DNA from: Paraescarpia echinospica
Taxonomy: Eukaryota; Annelida; Polychaeta; Sabellida; Siboglinidae
Assembly (NCBI GenBank): GCA_020002185.1
Contig: CM034534.1
Span: 30,709,851 to 30,773,850, forward strand
Length of the DNA: 64,000 bases
Direction: 5' to 3'
Positions 34,858 through 46,289 of this stretch are shown here, piece after piece. Both the position numbers and the translations under genes were made by a program. The notes beneath the pieces were generated by a model. That model saw only the letters and a program-made list of their open reading frames with translations, was not told where the DNA came from and did no database searches. Each line of letters begins with the position of its first letter. Position 1 is the first letter of the stretch.

Positions 34858-35007
34858 AACGTGGACAAAATTACTAGAATAACATGTCCGCTTTTCGACG
34901 GCGTCGCGAAAGGTGTGAGTGTAGACGCAAGTGGAATTATTGTGCGGTGTTTACCACAACAACCAGACTACAGTGTTTTGGGAACGTCATACATCGCAAC
35001 CGAATAA
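34858..35007 (+). CDS. Possible host terminal exon
   Basis: ACAACAG could be an acceptor. The frame NVDKITRITCPLFDGVAK, then GVSVDASGIIVRCLPQQ and SVLGTSYIATE, ends at a TAA. The composition is protein-like, unlike the repeats before it. I do not recognise the family, and the acceptor is made of a microsatellite, so support is moderate at best. 35008-35630 shows nothing else. Confidence 0.4.
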   Translation, partial: NVDKITRITCPLFDGVAKGVSVDASGIIVRCLPQQPDYSVLGTSYIATE

Positions 35008-35635
35008 ACAGTGCGGAACTATTAATGTATGTGCCGTAACTGTAGTATCCAGGTGCAGATGTCCATACCACCAACTCATTACTGACAAACGTCAATACTG
35101 TCTATAACATAAGATGATCGCCAGTACAGGAGTTTGGTTTAGGTGAGGGAAACAAGGGGCATGTTACATGTGAATATTACACGAGAAAAAGACCCTTAGC
35201 AAAATATTAGATAGAATGTATTGTATGGGATTTGTGCGGATGAGAGACAGAGACAGCCACTGCATAGAGGTTGCGCAGGTCTTTGTTTTGAATGTAAATA
35301 TACACTGTGTCTGGGTAGGACTATCGTGTCGCTGATTTATTCCCTCAATTTGGTGATATCTGATTCTTAACCACGCCACATGCTACAATGTAGGCACCCA
35401 TGTAGTTAAGTCTGTAGTCAATAAAATTGTCGAGTAAACGCACACGTCAACAAGCCGCCACTGACAGCCGAGCGCAGGACAGCTGACGTGTGAAGAACAT
35501 ACACTAAGAACTTGCCGCGGAAAGGTACCAATGTACCATGCACAGCAATGTCAATGACACCAAAACGAAAGACACGCATTCAAAGACTCATCCACAGTGT
35601 ACAAGTGATGTCGGATTTGACGCGGATAAATTCCG

Positions 35636-35732
35636 AGTGGGTGAGGGAGTGAGTGGGTGAGTGAGAGTGTGAGTGAGTGAGTGTGTGAGTGACTGAATGA
35701 GTGAGAGTATGAGTGAGTGAGTGACTGAGGAT
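35636..35732. repeat. (GTGA)n microsatellite
   Basis: Imperfect GTGAGTGA repeats. 35733-36660 contains CT- and CG-rich low-complexity runs (36150-36260) and no supported gene. Confidence 0.85.
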
Positions 35733-36666
35733 GAGGGGACAGAAAGAGGACAAAGTAGATGCATGTAGGGATGGGTGGGATGAAGATGACTAACCTAATA
35801 TAGGTTGACATAGATGGAGAAACGTTGCAAGGATATGGGCTGGTTGCCGAGGTAGAGGGAATACAATAGGGTATTGGGACTGAAATAAGGGACATAATGG
35901 GAAGGACGTGTTTTGTATTAGTATCCGTATTTCTATATACATCTATCAATCGGCTGCTTCTGTTTCCTTATCTGTGCATCTAACAGTCCGTCCGTCCATA
36001 TGACCATCTTTTTTCTGTCTGTCCAGCTGTCTCTGCTTTTCTGTTTCTTCGTCTGTCCGTCTCTGTCTGCCTGTCTGCCTGTCTCCCCGTATCTCCCTCT
36101 ACTCCCCCCTCTTTCTCACATTCACGTACCCACGCACACAAACACATAACTACTATCCCTCTCTTTCTCTCTCCCCTTCTCCCTCTCTCCCTCTATATCT
36201 TCCTCCACCCAAACGAGCGGTCGTGCGCGCGCGTGTGTGTGTGTGCGCGCGCGCGCGTGTATTTGTGTGTGCGTGCGTTTTCGACTTTCTTTTTATGTTC
36301 GACATGCAACACGTTTGTATGTATTGTCTCCATACACGGTTGCTGTAAGATTCATTGGTCGCCTCTCGTCTCGTCCTAGACACATGTACTGGCACGTGCC
36401 ATGTCATGTGATGACAGTTGACCGCTGAGCCATATCGACTGTCTTCTGGTTGCACGAATCAATTCTACAACAAAGTCATTCAATTCGCTAACCAGTTTTA
36501 AAGACCTGACGCAGACGCTAGAGGGCTTGGGCATACATTGCGCTAACCGAGTCATGATACAGTGCATCAGCTGCAGCTATCCGACATCGTCGGTGTAATA
36601 GTGCCGTTTGCTTTTGCTAAATCTTTCTTGATAGCTTTACATGGTACTATACTGCAGAACAAATCA

Positions 36667-36922
36667 GAAGACAGACCTGGGCAGGGTCCATCAGTAAACT
36701 ACGAGATAACCGGTAGACATCGCATATCACTAACTGGAGACCTCACGAAGGAAAACGACCTAGAGGAAGACCGGCGAGACGTTGGCGGTACGAACTAGAC
36801 GAGTACTGGAGAGGCACCATCTGGCAGAGGATAGCGTAAAACAGGCATATCTGGAAATAACATGCTGTGGCCTTCGCCCAACGACCACGGGACACTACGG
36901 CTGCACAATGATGATGATGATA
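36667..36922 (+). mobile_element. LINE 3'-terminal fragment
   Basis: The + strand encodes, with frame breaks, KRPRGRPARRWRYELDEYW followed by WQRIA, HIWK and AFAQRP. This is the basic RGRP..RW...D..W..A..R..WK tail of several non-LTR retrotransposon ORF2 proteins. It ends in a (GAT)n tail at 36908-36922, as expected for a reverse-transcribed 3' end. The rest of the element is absent (5' truncation). Confidence 0.7.
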
Positions 36923-37339
36923 CTGAAGCTGTTCTAATCACCCAAACACTTACTTCTCTCTCAATACGATAAGTTGCTTGATTTTCTTTTGTTTTATCCG
37001 TCGTTTTCTCTGCATCTCAAACTGAAAAAAAAAATTCTCAACATCTTAAAAATAACATAATCTAACTGTACCACTAAAACTTACACAGATAATGTCACCT
37101 ATACGCATTGTGAATTTATGACATATACATCAAGCATACTCAACATAGTTCACGTGGTACGCCTCAGCTTAGTTAGACTCAATTCTCGTCAACATAGACC
37201 AGTTTACAACCAGTTAACATGTAGCCTACAAGACTAGCATCTTGTCTGAATACTCCTGAAAAATTTCCTAAAATGGCGACAACGAACCAGGTGGCCGGTG
37301 AGACCATGTTTTGCAAGAAGGGCTTTGGCACGTTTTAAG

Positions 37340-38344
37340 ACAATACAACATAGGTGAAGGTTTGCCAAAGTAATATAGACACTACATATGAACCTGCAAC
37401 CAGTGCTGTACTCAATGGAGGACAAATGGGTGCCCCATTACGAACAACTATTGGGGTGCGTCAAGGATGCCTACTATCACCAATACTACTCATTCTGTTC
37501 CTAGAAAACATCGTGCAAGAAGCACTAGAAACATTCAACAGCTCAGTCTCTATCAATTGGAGAGAAATCAACAATCTCCGCTTTGCTGATAACATTGACC
37601 TTGTTGAGGGAACAGAAAAGAACTACACGAACTATCAACAACACTAGAAACGAGTGCAAAGAATTATGGCATGGGAATGAGCTAAGAGAAAGACAAAAAA
37701 TGACAAATAGTTGCAACGAGAAAAACGCGATGATAATGATGAACGGAGAACACATTGAACAAGTAAAATCGTTCAAATACTTGGGTGCTATTACATTATC
37801 GGAAGGTAGCTCAAATGATGAAATAAAAGCTAGAATAAACCAAGCAACATCAGCTATATGGCAAGACGACTTAAATAAATATGGAATAACAACAACATCG
37901 TTGCATCAACAAAGATCAAACTATTAAAGAGCCTGGTGGTGAACATACTTACCCACGGATGTGAAAGCTGGACCTTACGTGCATAAGCAGAGAGGAGGCT
38001 ACAAGCTTTAGAGATGAAATGCTTACGACGAATCTTGAAAATATAATAATAAGAAACACCATCGACAACTTGGCTGGACATCAACAACCAGTCCTAAATG
38101 TAATAAAAATCAAAAGAAAGCTACAGTGTTAATGACACACCACACGCCACAACACCATCGCCAAAGAAATACTCCAAGGCACTGTGAGAGGGGGGAGAAA
38201 AGGGGAAGACCAAGAAAGTTGTGGCTCGACAACATCACAGAATGGACTGAGTGGCCGCTCAATGATCTCCTACAGGCAACACGAGATATAGACCGGTGGC
38301 GGCAGGTAGTCGACAACTCATCCAGACGTGCACCCCAACGATAA
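37340..38344 (+). pseudogene. Non-LTR reverse transcriptase fragment (LINE)
   Basis: Palm-domain sequence starts near 37390 with PATSAVLNGGQMG and GVRQGCLLSPILLILF. The catalytic FADD box reads FADNIDLV, so the second Asp is lost. Further on are KSFKYLGAITLSEGSS, a segment around 37930-38040 matching the usual ILTHGCESWTL region with stops, and the C terminus GRPRKLWLDNITEWTEWPLNDLL ending at 38344 with SSRRAPQR. A (GAGT)n tail follows at 38361-38412. It is inactive because of the changed catalytic box, frameshifts and 5' truncation. Confidence 0.85.
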
Positions 38345-39218
38345 TCTCGGTCAAGAGTTGAATGAGTGAGTGAGTGAGTGAGTGATTGGGTGAATGAGTG
38401 AGTGAGTGAGCATTTTGTTAACACAGTCGCGCCACCATTTACTCAACATAGTTCCGTCTACATCGCGTCAACACAGTCCTGCCACCATCTCGTCAACATA
38501 CTCCTGCAAACATCTCGTTAACAAAGTCCCCCTACGTTTCGTAAACACAGTTCCGCCAACATATTTTAACTAAGTCCCACCTACGCCTCCTCAAAAGTAG
38601 TCCCGCCCAGTCTCAGCATACACAACAAAACCTAATTTGGCTGTTATATTTAACTTACTGTTATTGGTGCAATTCGGGAGACTTCATAGGAATAGACAAT
38701 GTAATGGAGTTGCACATTATTGGCGCTGAAGACAAATGATAGAATGCAACACTATTTTTTTATAGAAACAACTGGTTGGCACCTTCTGAACCGAATATCG
38801 TTCATAGTTTAATTGTCGCTACGTTAACGACTTCGTGTCCACTTGTTATCATAACTTATTTTATTATTATTACATAAATATTATATTTTTAATGTGCACA
38901 GCAAAACCTACCCTTCAACACTAGCTGTTGTACACTTAGTTTACGGGCGAATAGTTTAACTTTTATTTAAACTTTGCCACATAATATATCTCATGTAGGC
39001 CTATGATTAAAAAATAACCATAACTTAAGCAATGCGCTTCTCTTCCGTTGCTTACACTTGATTGTCTATTTGATTGATAATGTGTGGATATGAATGTATG
39101 TTGTTATCATTGGAGAAAGGCAATAAAACACAAAGCACATTATTATAATTAAGCGTTGACTAAAAGATCTCATTCCCACTCACCCAGTATATCTGAAGTT
39201 TCCGCTGCGTGTCACTCC

Positions 39219-39600
39219 ACTGTAAGAATACCAATGGAGCCAGCGTTACACGGCATCATTACAAACATGTACACACATTGATATACTAGATATACACTGG
39301 TTGAAAGGGGATGTCCTCACAGCGTACATACACCTGGGGCCGTTTGACTAAGATTCTTACGAGTTTATTAGCCCGCTTTTGCTCTTTAAAAATCGCTCCT
39401 TAATAGTGATCTAAATACACGGAGACACGGTTCCGACGCCATCTTTGAAGTGTTATGCTATCGCGCTCCTACCTCTACATCCGGGACTTCGTTGAATACA
39501 GCCATTTTCTATCTACATATGTCTTCTTTCTTTATGTAGTATTCATGTCTTTTTACGTGTTATACTAAAGCAGTAGTAACACCACATGGTGTCAGAATTT
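39219..39600 (+). promoter_or_regulatory. Possible 5' LTR end and primer-binding site of a Ty3 element
   Basis: TGGTGTCAGAA at 39587 is the usual start of a tRNA-Leu-type primer-binding site and directly follows ACACCACA, a plausible LTR end in CA. A start at TGTAAGAATACC (39219) is guessed. No matching 3' LTR is seen after 42663, so the LTR length is unverified. The preceding 38413-39218 contains nothing else recognisable. Confidence 0.45.
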
Positions 39601-39686
39601 TAAGATGAATACGGTGGTGTTGCTGCACAAATAATTTTGCATACATCTGCCGCGAGGTACGTTATCTTTGCTTGTTTGACCCAGTC

Positions 39687-40986
39687 ATGGCCCAAACATT
39701 CCAAATCGCACCGCCTGATGCTTTCTGCTTCGCCAAACCTAATGAATGGCCTAAATGGATTCGACCCAAAGGTGTGAATCCAACTGGGCTTCACCTATCC
39801 GCGCAGTTAAGAAGTCAGATGGCTCCTGGCGAGTATGTGGAGACTGCCGTCGTCTGAATGCCATGACCAAACTCGATAGATATCCGCTCCCTGCACTGTC
39901 TACCTTCAACGAACGACTCGCGGTTGCACAGTGTTCAGCAAAGTTGATCTGAAACAAGCGTTTCAGCAAGTGTGCGTCGATGAGTCTTCCCAGGAAAAAA
40001 CAGCGATCATCACTACGCTCGGTCTCTTCAAGTTCCTCCGCATGCCATACGGTTTGAAAAACGCGGCGCAATGTTTTCAGCCCAATGTACATCAGTTGCT
40101 TAGCGATTTGCCATTCGCACACTTTGTTTATATGGATGATCTGATCGTAGACAGCTCGAACAGAGAGGAACATGTGAGGGATCTGAGACGAATCTTCCAG
40201 CGTCTAAAGGAGACGGGGTTACTGCTGAACCGGGACAAGTGTCAACTTGGACGTGCATCACTTACGTTTCTTGGTCACGTGGTAGACTCGCAAGGCATTA
40301 CAATTCCCCCGGAGCGAGTAGAGGCCATCAGACGGTTTCCGGTGCCAACGACCCCAAAAGAGTTGGAACGCTTCTTGGAAATCTGTGCATTTTTCCATCG
40401 CTTCGTGCCGCATGCATCTGGGAAAATGGCATCGCTTTCACGATTGAAGAGCGTCAATCGCCAGAAGGATTTCGAAGAGGCGTGGCTGCCGGAACATGAC
40501 CACGCGTTTGCGGACGTGAAAGCCGCGATCGCTACCGCCACTCTACTCGTCCACCCTCTACTAGACGCGCCGACCGAGATTTGGTGTGATGCGTCCAACA
40601 TCGCGGTTGGGGTTGTTCTTGTTCAACTTCAACGCGGAATGTGGAAACCGCTCAGCTTTTGGAGTAGGCAACTTAACAAAGCACAGCGCAACTACTCGGC
40701 CACGGACCGAGAACTGCTCGCTGTGTCATATTCGGTAGACAAGTTCCGTTCGTACCTCGAAGGTCAGCCTATCATCGTTCGGACGGACCACAAGCCTCTT
40801 GTTGGTTCCGTTACCAAGAAGGCTGACACTGCACTTCCGATCCCGCGGCGCCATTTACTCAAAATCGCACAGTTTGTGGAACAACTACACTACCGGAAGG
40901 GAGAACGGAACGACGTCGCTGATGCACTGTCTCGGGTGCTGTTGCAGTCGAAAGTCATCACCGCGATGAACGCCATCGGCATCTGA
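39687..40986 (+). pseudogene. Ty3 element 1 (CsRN1-like): Gag start fused to reverse transcriptase-RNase H
   Basis: The ATG at 39687 gives MAQTFQIAPPDAFCF and EWPKWI, a typical Gag beginning. Near 39765-39790 the sequence jumps to the RT fingers (SPIRAVKKSDGSWRVCGDCRRLN), so the rest of Gag, protease and the RT start are deleted. After a frame step near 39930, one frame runs 351 codons: FSKVDLKQAF, GLKNAAQCFQ, the catalytic FVYMDDLIV, then RNase H with IWCDASNIAVG, ATDRELLA, IIVRTDHKPLV and NDVADALSRV. The catalytic residues of both domains appear intact. Gag-minus structure means it could not move by itself. Confidence 0.88.
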
Positions 40987-41217
40987 TCGTCGCAGCAGGA
41001 TGATCTGTGCCATGCAGATACCTTACCGACAGAAAGATCGCGTCATGCGATACAGGAAGACGTGCTCGTTGATCAGATGTTCGTACAGCGACTCAAACAT
41101 CAGCGAGACATACATAGGAAGCAGCTACGGGCTCCGGTATTTGTTCCAGCAACGCCGTCACTCAATGTTTCCAATACGTCATTGGCAGACTGCGTGACAA
41201 CACCGGCTTCATGAGAG

Positions 41218-42663
41218 GTGTCAACTTCGTCTTTACCCTCCACTCGTCATGAGTTCTCAGACGCTGATAACCGTACTGCGTCAGTGCAAGCGTGTTGTGC
41301 GATTTTCACACCACGACCAGCACAATTCGTCGCCTTGCCTTCACCTTCAGATATCCGGTCTGTACAAGAAAGCGATCAGCCATTGCAGAACTGGATTGCT
41401 CATCATCGTTCTTCTGCATCCAGGTTCAGACCAGCCTTGGTCGAATGTGAGGATGGCACTAGTGTGTGGGCGGACATCAGCGCTACGCCCGCGCGCATTC
41501 TCGTTCCTACCACGCTACAGCGCATTGTGTTTGACAATCTTCATCGTCTCGCACACCCAGGGTTAAAGGCCGGACTGATCCTCATCAAGCGTTCCTACTG
41601 GTGGCAAGGTATCAGCAGGGATGTCGCAAAATGGACGAAATCGTGTGAATCTTGCCAGAAAGCCAAGATTCACGTGCATACGAAAATGCCACTGGAACGA
41701 TTGCCTGCGCCTACTAAACGATTCAGCCATATTCACATCGATATAGTTGGTCCACTAAACCCAGCGTGTGAAGGCAAGAACACTTTGCTTACTATCATCG
41801 ACAGATGGACAGGCTGGCCAGAGGCTTACCCCATGACGATGCACGGTGAAGCAGCAAACGCTAAAGCATGTGCAACGGTGCTAGTGCGTGAGTGGCTCTC
41901 CAGGTGGGGCGTGCCAGATGTCATCACATCCGACCGCGGCTCACAGTTCGTGTCAGACTTGTGGTTGGAGGTTTGCAGCCTGATGGGAATTGCACGAGAC
42001 CCAACTACAAGTTACCATCCCCAGCACAATGGGAAAATTGAACGTATGCATCGTTGTTTGAAGAACTCTCTTCGTGCCCGTCGTCTCGGACGAACGAATT
42101 GGCTAGCAGAACTCCCGTGGATGATGCTTGGATTGAGAGCGGCAGCTAACCTCGACACGGGTGTTTCTCCGTCCATCCTAGTCACAGGTCAGCAACCTGC
42201 ACTACCAGGCCAGCTGGTTGTGCAACGAGCTAGTATCGATGGCACCTCCTCGTTCGGCGAAGAGTTGTCATCGGCTATGGCGGCTCAGACATTCAACGAA
42301 AATCCGTGGCATGGAAAACAGCGAGGTCGCTCACATGTTCCGCACGATCTGTGGACGGCGACGCGGGTGTTAGTGCGCGCAGACAAGGTGCAACCGTCAC
42401 TCGTTCCGAAGTACACGGGCCCATTTAGGGTTTTGCGCCGCTGGGGCAAGTGCTTCCGTCTGCAGATGGATAATCGCGAGGATACTGTTTCAGTGGACAG
42501 ACTACGACCTTTCTACGAGGACGAGACGGATCGTCGTGAACCGACCACCGACGTCGTCGGCATAGCAAACGGCGACAGGAACGAAGATCGTGTGGAAGAC
42601 TTGGTCGTGCGGCGGTCTAACAGAACAGTGCGTCCGCCGATTCGATTCAGAGACATTGCCTAA
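41218..42663 (+). CDS. Ty3 element 1 integrase, apparently intact
   Basis: A 481-codon frame carries the zinc-binding HHCC region (HRLAHPGLKAGL, then CESCQKAK), the catalytic core with HIDIVGPL, ITSDRGSQF and HNGKIERMHR (D, D and E all present), and a GPY/F-type module with YTGPFRVLRRWG. It ends VRRSNRTVRPPIRFRD before a TAA. It is separated from RNase H by 230 bp with a frame step near 40987-41217, where linker sequence is readable in another frame. It would insert the cDNA into the host genome. Confidence 0.9.
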   Translation: MSTSSLPSTRHEFSDADNRTASVQACCAIFTPRPAQFVALPSPSDIRSVQESDQPLQNWIAHHRSSASRFRPALVECEDGTSVWADISATPARILVPTTLQRIVFDNLHRLAHPGLKAGLILIKRSYWWQGISRDVAKWTKSCESCQKAKIHVHTKMPLERLPAPTKRFSHIHIDIVGPLNPACEGKNTLLTIIDRWTGWPEAYPMTMHGEAANAKACATVLVREWLSRWGVPDVITSDRGSQFVSDLWLEVCSLMGIARDPTTSYHPQHNGKIERMHRCLKNSLRARRLGRTNWLAELPWMMLGLRAAANLDTGVSPSILVTGQQPALPGQLVVQRASIDGTSSFGEELSSAMAAQTFNENPWHGKQRGRSHVPHDLWTATRVLVRADKVQPSLVPKYTGPFRVLRRWGKCFRLQMDNREDTVSVDRLRPFYEDETDRREPTTDVVGIANGDRNEDRVEDLVVRRSNRTVRPPIRFRDIA

Positions 42664-42839
42664 AACGCTACTGTCGTGACTGGCGCGGGGTATACTGTAG
42701 GGACACTAAACATACAGTTTCGTTCACTGGTATCGACGACGGAAACTAGATAAATACAGTTTGTCATTTATCACTCACACTGTTGTTTGTTATCGTCTTT
42801 ATTGTGCTTATGTTTACGGTTCTAAAAGTACGGCGCGCT
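42664..42839. other. Junction between two Ty3 elements
   Basis: TGTAGGGACACTAAACATACAG at 42698 could open a 3' LTR, given the weak TGTA-G-A-AC-AA resemblance to 39219, but no solid LTR pair is visible. Coding sequence of a second element starts within 180 bp. Confidence 0.3.
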
Positions 42840-43581
42840 CAACGATGAAATGATCAGGGATCGTATCGTCGTTGGCATCACTGAGGCAGCGTTGTTGTTG
42901 AAACTGCAGATGGACGCGGAATTGACACTGAAGAAGGCAATCGACATGGCACGCCAGAACGAAGCTGCAAAGAAAGAACAGGCCCTGTTGAGGAACAACT
43001 TTGCGGCGAAGACAGTCGGCAATGTTGACTTTGTGCGAACGACGAAGTCGTATAAACCCAACCAGTCGAAACAGAAGATGAAAGCTCAGCCTCAGTCAAC
43101 TTCGACCCGGAAGTGTGACTGTTGTGGGAGATCTCCGGCTCATCAGAAGTCAGTATGCCCAGCGCGTGAGGCAGCATGTTTCAGGTGTAAGAAAGTCGGA
43201 CATTTTGGGGCTGTATGCAGGTCAGAGAGATCTATAGACGTAGTCACTAAGCACGCTGAGCCGGAGTTCGCTTTTCTCGGCGAAGTGACGAAGGGCGACG
43301 ACCAACCGTGGACGTCCACCATTGTTTTGGAGGCAATGGACACTCGCCTTCGCACGAACGTTTGCTTCAAGTTGGACACTGGGGCCGACATTACTGTGAT
43401 TTCTGCCAACGATTACAAGAAAGCAGGTAGTCCGCGACTCGACGGGTCGACTAGAACTTGTAGGCGCGAACGGCGGCGTCCTACAAACCATGGGCAAGTT
43501 CAGTGGCAAGCTGTCACGAAACGGTGTCGTCAATCACGAAGACGTGTATGTCGTCAGTGGCCAGACGAGGTCATTGCTTAG
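42840..43581 (+). pseudogene. Ty3 element 2 (mag-like): Gag C terminus and protease
   Basis: The frame opens inside Gag (MIRDRIVVGITEAAL) and has two zinc-knuckle-like motifs, CDCCGRSPAHQKSVC and CFRCKKVGHFGAVC, followed by the aspartic protease active site LDTGADITVI near 43373. The frame is lost near 43440, before the protease flap region. The N-terminal part of Gag and any 5' LTR are missing, cut at the junction with element 1. Confidence 0.85.
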
Positions 43582-44523
43582 TCGGAGAGTGTGCGAGTCT
43601 TTTGATCTTGTCAGACGCTTTGCTGTTGATTCGGTCGATGCAGCAGACGTCTACAGACGTGACAATCTGAAGCTATTTGGAGGCATAGGGAAGATGAATG
43701 GCGAGTACGAAATCAAGCTACGGTCTGACGCGAAGCCGTTCGCATTGACTACACCGAGACGAGTCTCGATACCGTTGCTTGGGGTCGTCAGGAAGGAACT
43801 TCAAAGAATGGAAAATCTTGACCTCATCCGCAGGATCGAAAGCCCGACGGACTGGTGTGCTGGCATGGTTGTGGTGGCGAAACCGAAGGCTGTCCCTTCT
43901 TCGGACGTTGAGGGGCAGAGGGAGACACACAAAGTTCGCATTTGTGTCGACCTAACGAAGTTGAACGAAAGCGTAAGGACGGAGAAAGACGACCTTCCTT
44001 CAGTCGGCCAGACACTCGGTAGGCTGGCGGGCGAAGGTCTTCACTAAGTTGAACGCCAAGTCAGGCTTCTGGCAGATCCCTCTAGCCCAGTCTTCGCAAG
44101 AATTTACGACATTCATTACTCCTTTTGGAAGATATTGCTTCAAGAGGCGATGATTTACCTGGTGTTCTATGTTTGATGGACGACGTCATCATCTTCGGCA
44201 GTTCGGAAGAAAAGCACGACGCGAGGGTGAGGGCTGTCTTCCGTCGTCTCGAGGACAACGGTGTGACTTTGAACTTTGATAAGTGCGACTTTGCCAAGTC
44301 GAGCATCTCGTATCTTGGTCACATTGTGTCAGCTGACGGGGTCATGGCGGATCTTGCGAAGGTGCGAGCCATCACAGAGTTGCAGCAGCCCAGCAACGTG
44401 AGCGACGTTCGACGCTTTCTGGGTATGGCTAACCAGCTAGGCAAGTTTTCTGCTAACTTGTCGTCTACAACTCAGCCATTACGTGATCTACTTAGGAAAG
44501 AGAATCTGTGGACATTGGGGTGA
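43490..44523 (+). pseudogene. Ty3 element 2 reverse transcriptase, internally deleted
   Basis: KFSGKLSRNGVV through SGQTRSLLSRR is protease C terminus and linker. RT begins near 43755 with FALTTPRRVSIPLL, then NLDLIRRIESPTDWCAGMVV, KVRICVDLTKLNES and a frame step near 44045 into FWQIPLAQ and GRYCFKR. The sequence then jumps from the palm start directly to LPGVLCLMDDVIIFG (44150-44190), so about twenty residues are deleted, possibly through an AGAGGC microhomology. SISYLGHIVSADGV and VRRFLGMANQLGKF finish the domain. It is non-functional. Confidence 0.85.
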
Positions 44524-45940
44524 GAGGCAACAGCGAGCGTTTGATGCCGTGAAGACAGACCTGAGCAACACTCCAGTGTTGACTCTGTACGACCCACATA
44601 GAGCGACGACAGTGTCCGCAGATGCGTCATCATTTGGTCTGGGGGCGGTGCTACTGCAGAATGACGACGGCGCGATGCGACCCGTGGCGTACGCATCGAG
44701 GGCGATGACGCCAACGGAACAGCGCTACTCACATATTGAAAAGGAGGCTCTGGCGACTACGTGGGCTCTTGAGAGATTTACGGACTACCTCTACGGAATG
44801 CAGTTCCATGTCGAGATCGAACACCGACCTCTGGTGTCACTTCTTAGCACCAAGAAGAATCTAGACGAACTTTCACCACGCATACTGCGATTCCGTATGC
44901 GACTGATGCGGTACGCGTACACGATCAGTCATGTGCCCGGCAAGAACCTCTACACTGCATATGCGTTGTCGCGCGCTCCACTAGTGCGACCACTGACGGT
45001 GGCGGAGTCGCAATTCACAGACGAAGTATCAGCGCAGGCGCTGGTGGTGAGTGAGATACCGGCAACCGAGACGCGTCTGGCCGAGATTAGGGCTAGACAG
45101 CAAAACGACGAGGTGTGTCGCCAGGTGATGCGATATTGCCTAGAGGGTTGGCCAAGCCATACATCGTTGCCATCGTCTTTGCGACCGTATTGGCAAGTCC
45201 AGAGTGAAATGACAATTCAACACGGTCTGCTACTGAAAGGGGTACGGTTCGTCATACTGGCGTCGATGCGGTTGACTATGTTAGACATGCTACACCAAGG
45301 TGTGGTCAAGTGTCGCTCACGGGTCCAGTCATTGGTCTGGTGGCCCGGACTCAGCAGGCAGATTGGGGAGCTTGTCAAGAACTGTACTACGTGTGCGATG
45401 GAGCGTAGCAACACGGTCGAGCCGATTATTGCGTCAGAGCCGAATCTGCGACCTTGGCAGAAAGTCGGCACCGACAAGTTTTATTTCAAGAAGGCGACGT
45501 ATCTACTTGTGGTGGACTATTACTCGAGTTTTGTCGAGATAGCGAGGCTAGACGACACGGGCGCGTCTGATGTGATTCTACACCAGCGGTCAATCTTCGC
45601 GCGGCATGACGTCTCGGAGACGGTTGTTTCTGATAATGACCCGCAGTATGCGGCACACGAGTTTGCGCGTTTCGCGGAGAGAGCAGTGTTTGTACACATT
45701 ACCAGCAGCCCTCGTTTCCCGCAGAGTAACGGAAAGTCAGAACGCGCGGTTCAGACGGTAAAGAACTTACTGCGAAAGTCAACGGATCCGTACGGCGCCT
45801 TGTTGGCGTATCGTACGACAGCACTTGAATGCGGCTATTCGCCAACAGAGCTGCTGATGGGTAGGCAGCTACGTACTTCGATCCTAGTGTTAGCGTCGAC
45901 ACTTACATTTTATCCGGGTGATGTGTATGTGCATATGTAA
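44524..45940 (+). pseudogene. Ty3 element 2 RNase H and integrase
   Basis: A single long frame contains RNase H (TVSADASSFGLGAVLL, IEKEALATTWALERF), but VEIEHRPL has Glu where TDH is usual and TAYALSR has Tyr where ADALSR is usual, so catalytic Asp residues are changed. Integrase follows with a broken HHCC (LHQGVVKCRSR lacks one His; CTTCAMERS is kept), the core Asp in VGTDKFYF, the second in VVSDNDPQY and the Glu in QSNGKSERAV. The frame stops at 45940 shortly after MGRQLRTSI. Later Pol sequence appears at 46065-46140. Confidence 0.88.
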
Positions 45941-46064
45941 GGCATAATATTTGGCACCAGTAGATCACGTAGTGATAAATAATATCCAGTAGTTAAATAT
46001 GTTTCGTTTGTTGTCGTAATACGAGTGTTATAGTTACAGTACATAATTATAATTTGCTGTTACA

Positions 46065-46180
46065 GATTTGTGACCAAGTATAAGAGTAAGTCACGTGACG
46101 TGTGCGTGGAGAGGAAACTGTTTTACGACAGAAACTGTTATGTCTGTGGGAAGCAAACATTTTATAATTTTTGTAAAGAT
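46065..46180 (+). pseudogene. Detached tail of Ty3 element 2 Pol
   Basis: FVTKYKSKSRDVCVERKLFYDRN resembles the basic K..R..FDR segment after the integrase core in part. It is separated from the main frame by 124 bp ending in TGCTGTTACAG. It is then cut off by a CA microsatellite, so no 3' LTR is present. Confidence 0.45.
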
Positions 46181-46182
46181 AT

Positions 46183-46289
<107 letters not shown>

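Noticed and set aside
36153..36567. Minus-strand frames near 36.4 kb (for example RSLKLVSELNDFVVELIRA)
   Set aside because: They look somewhat protein-like, but I found no pair of splice sites with consistent phase, and a low-complexity CG/CT region adjoins. Not reported as a gene.
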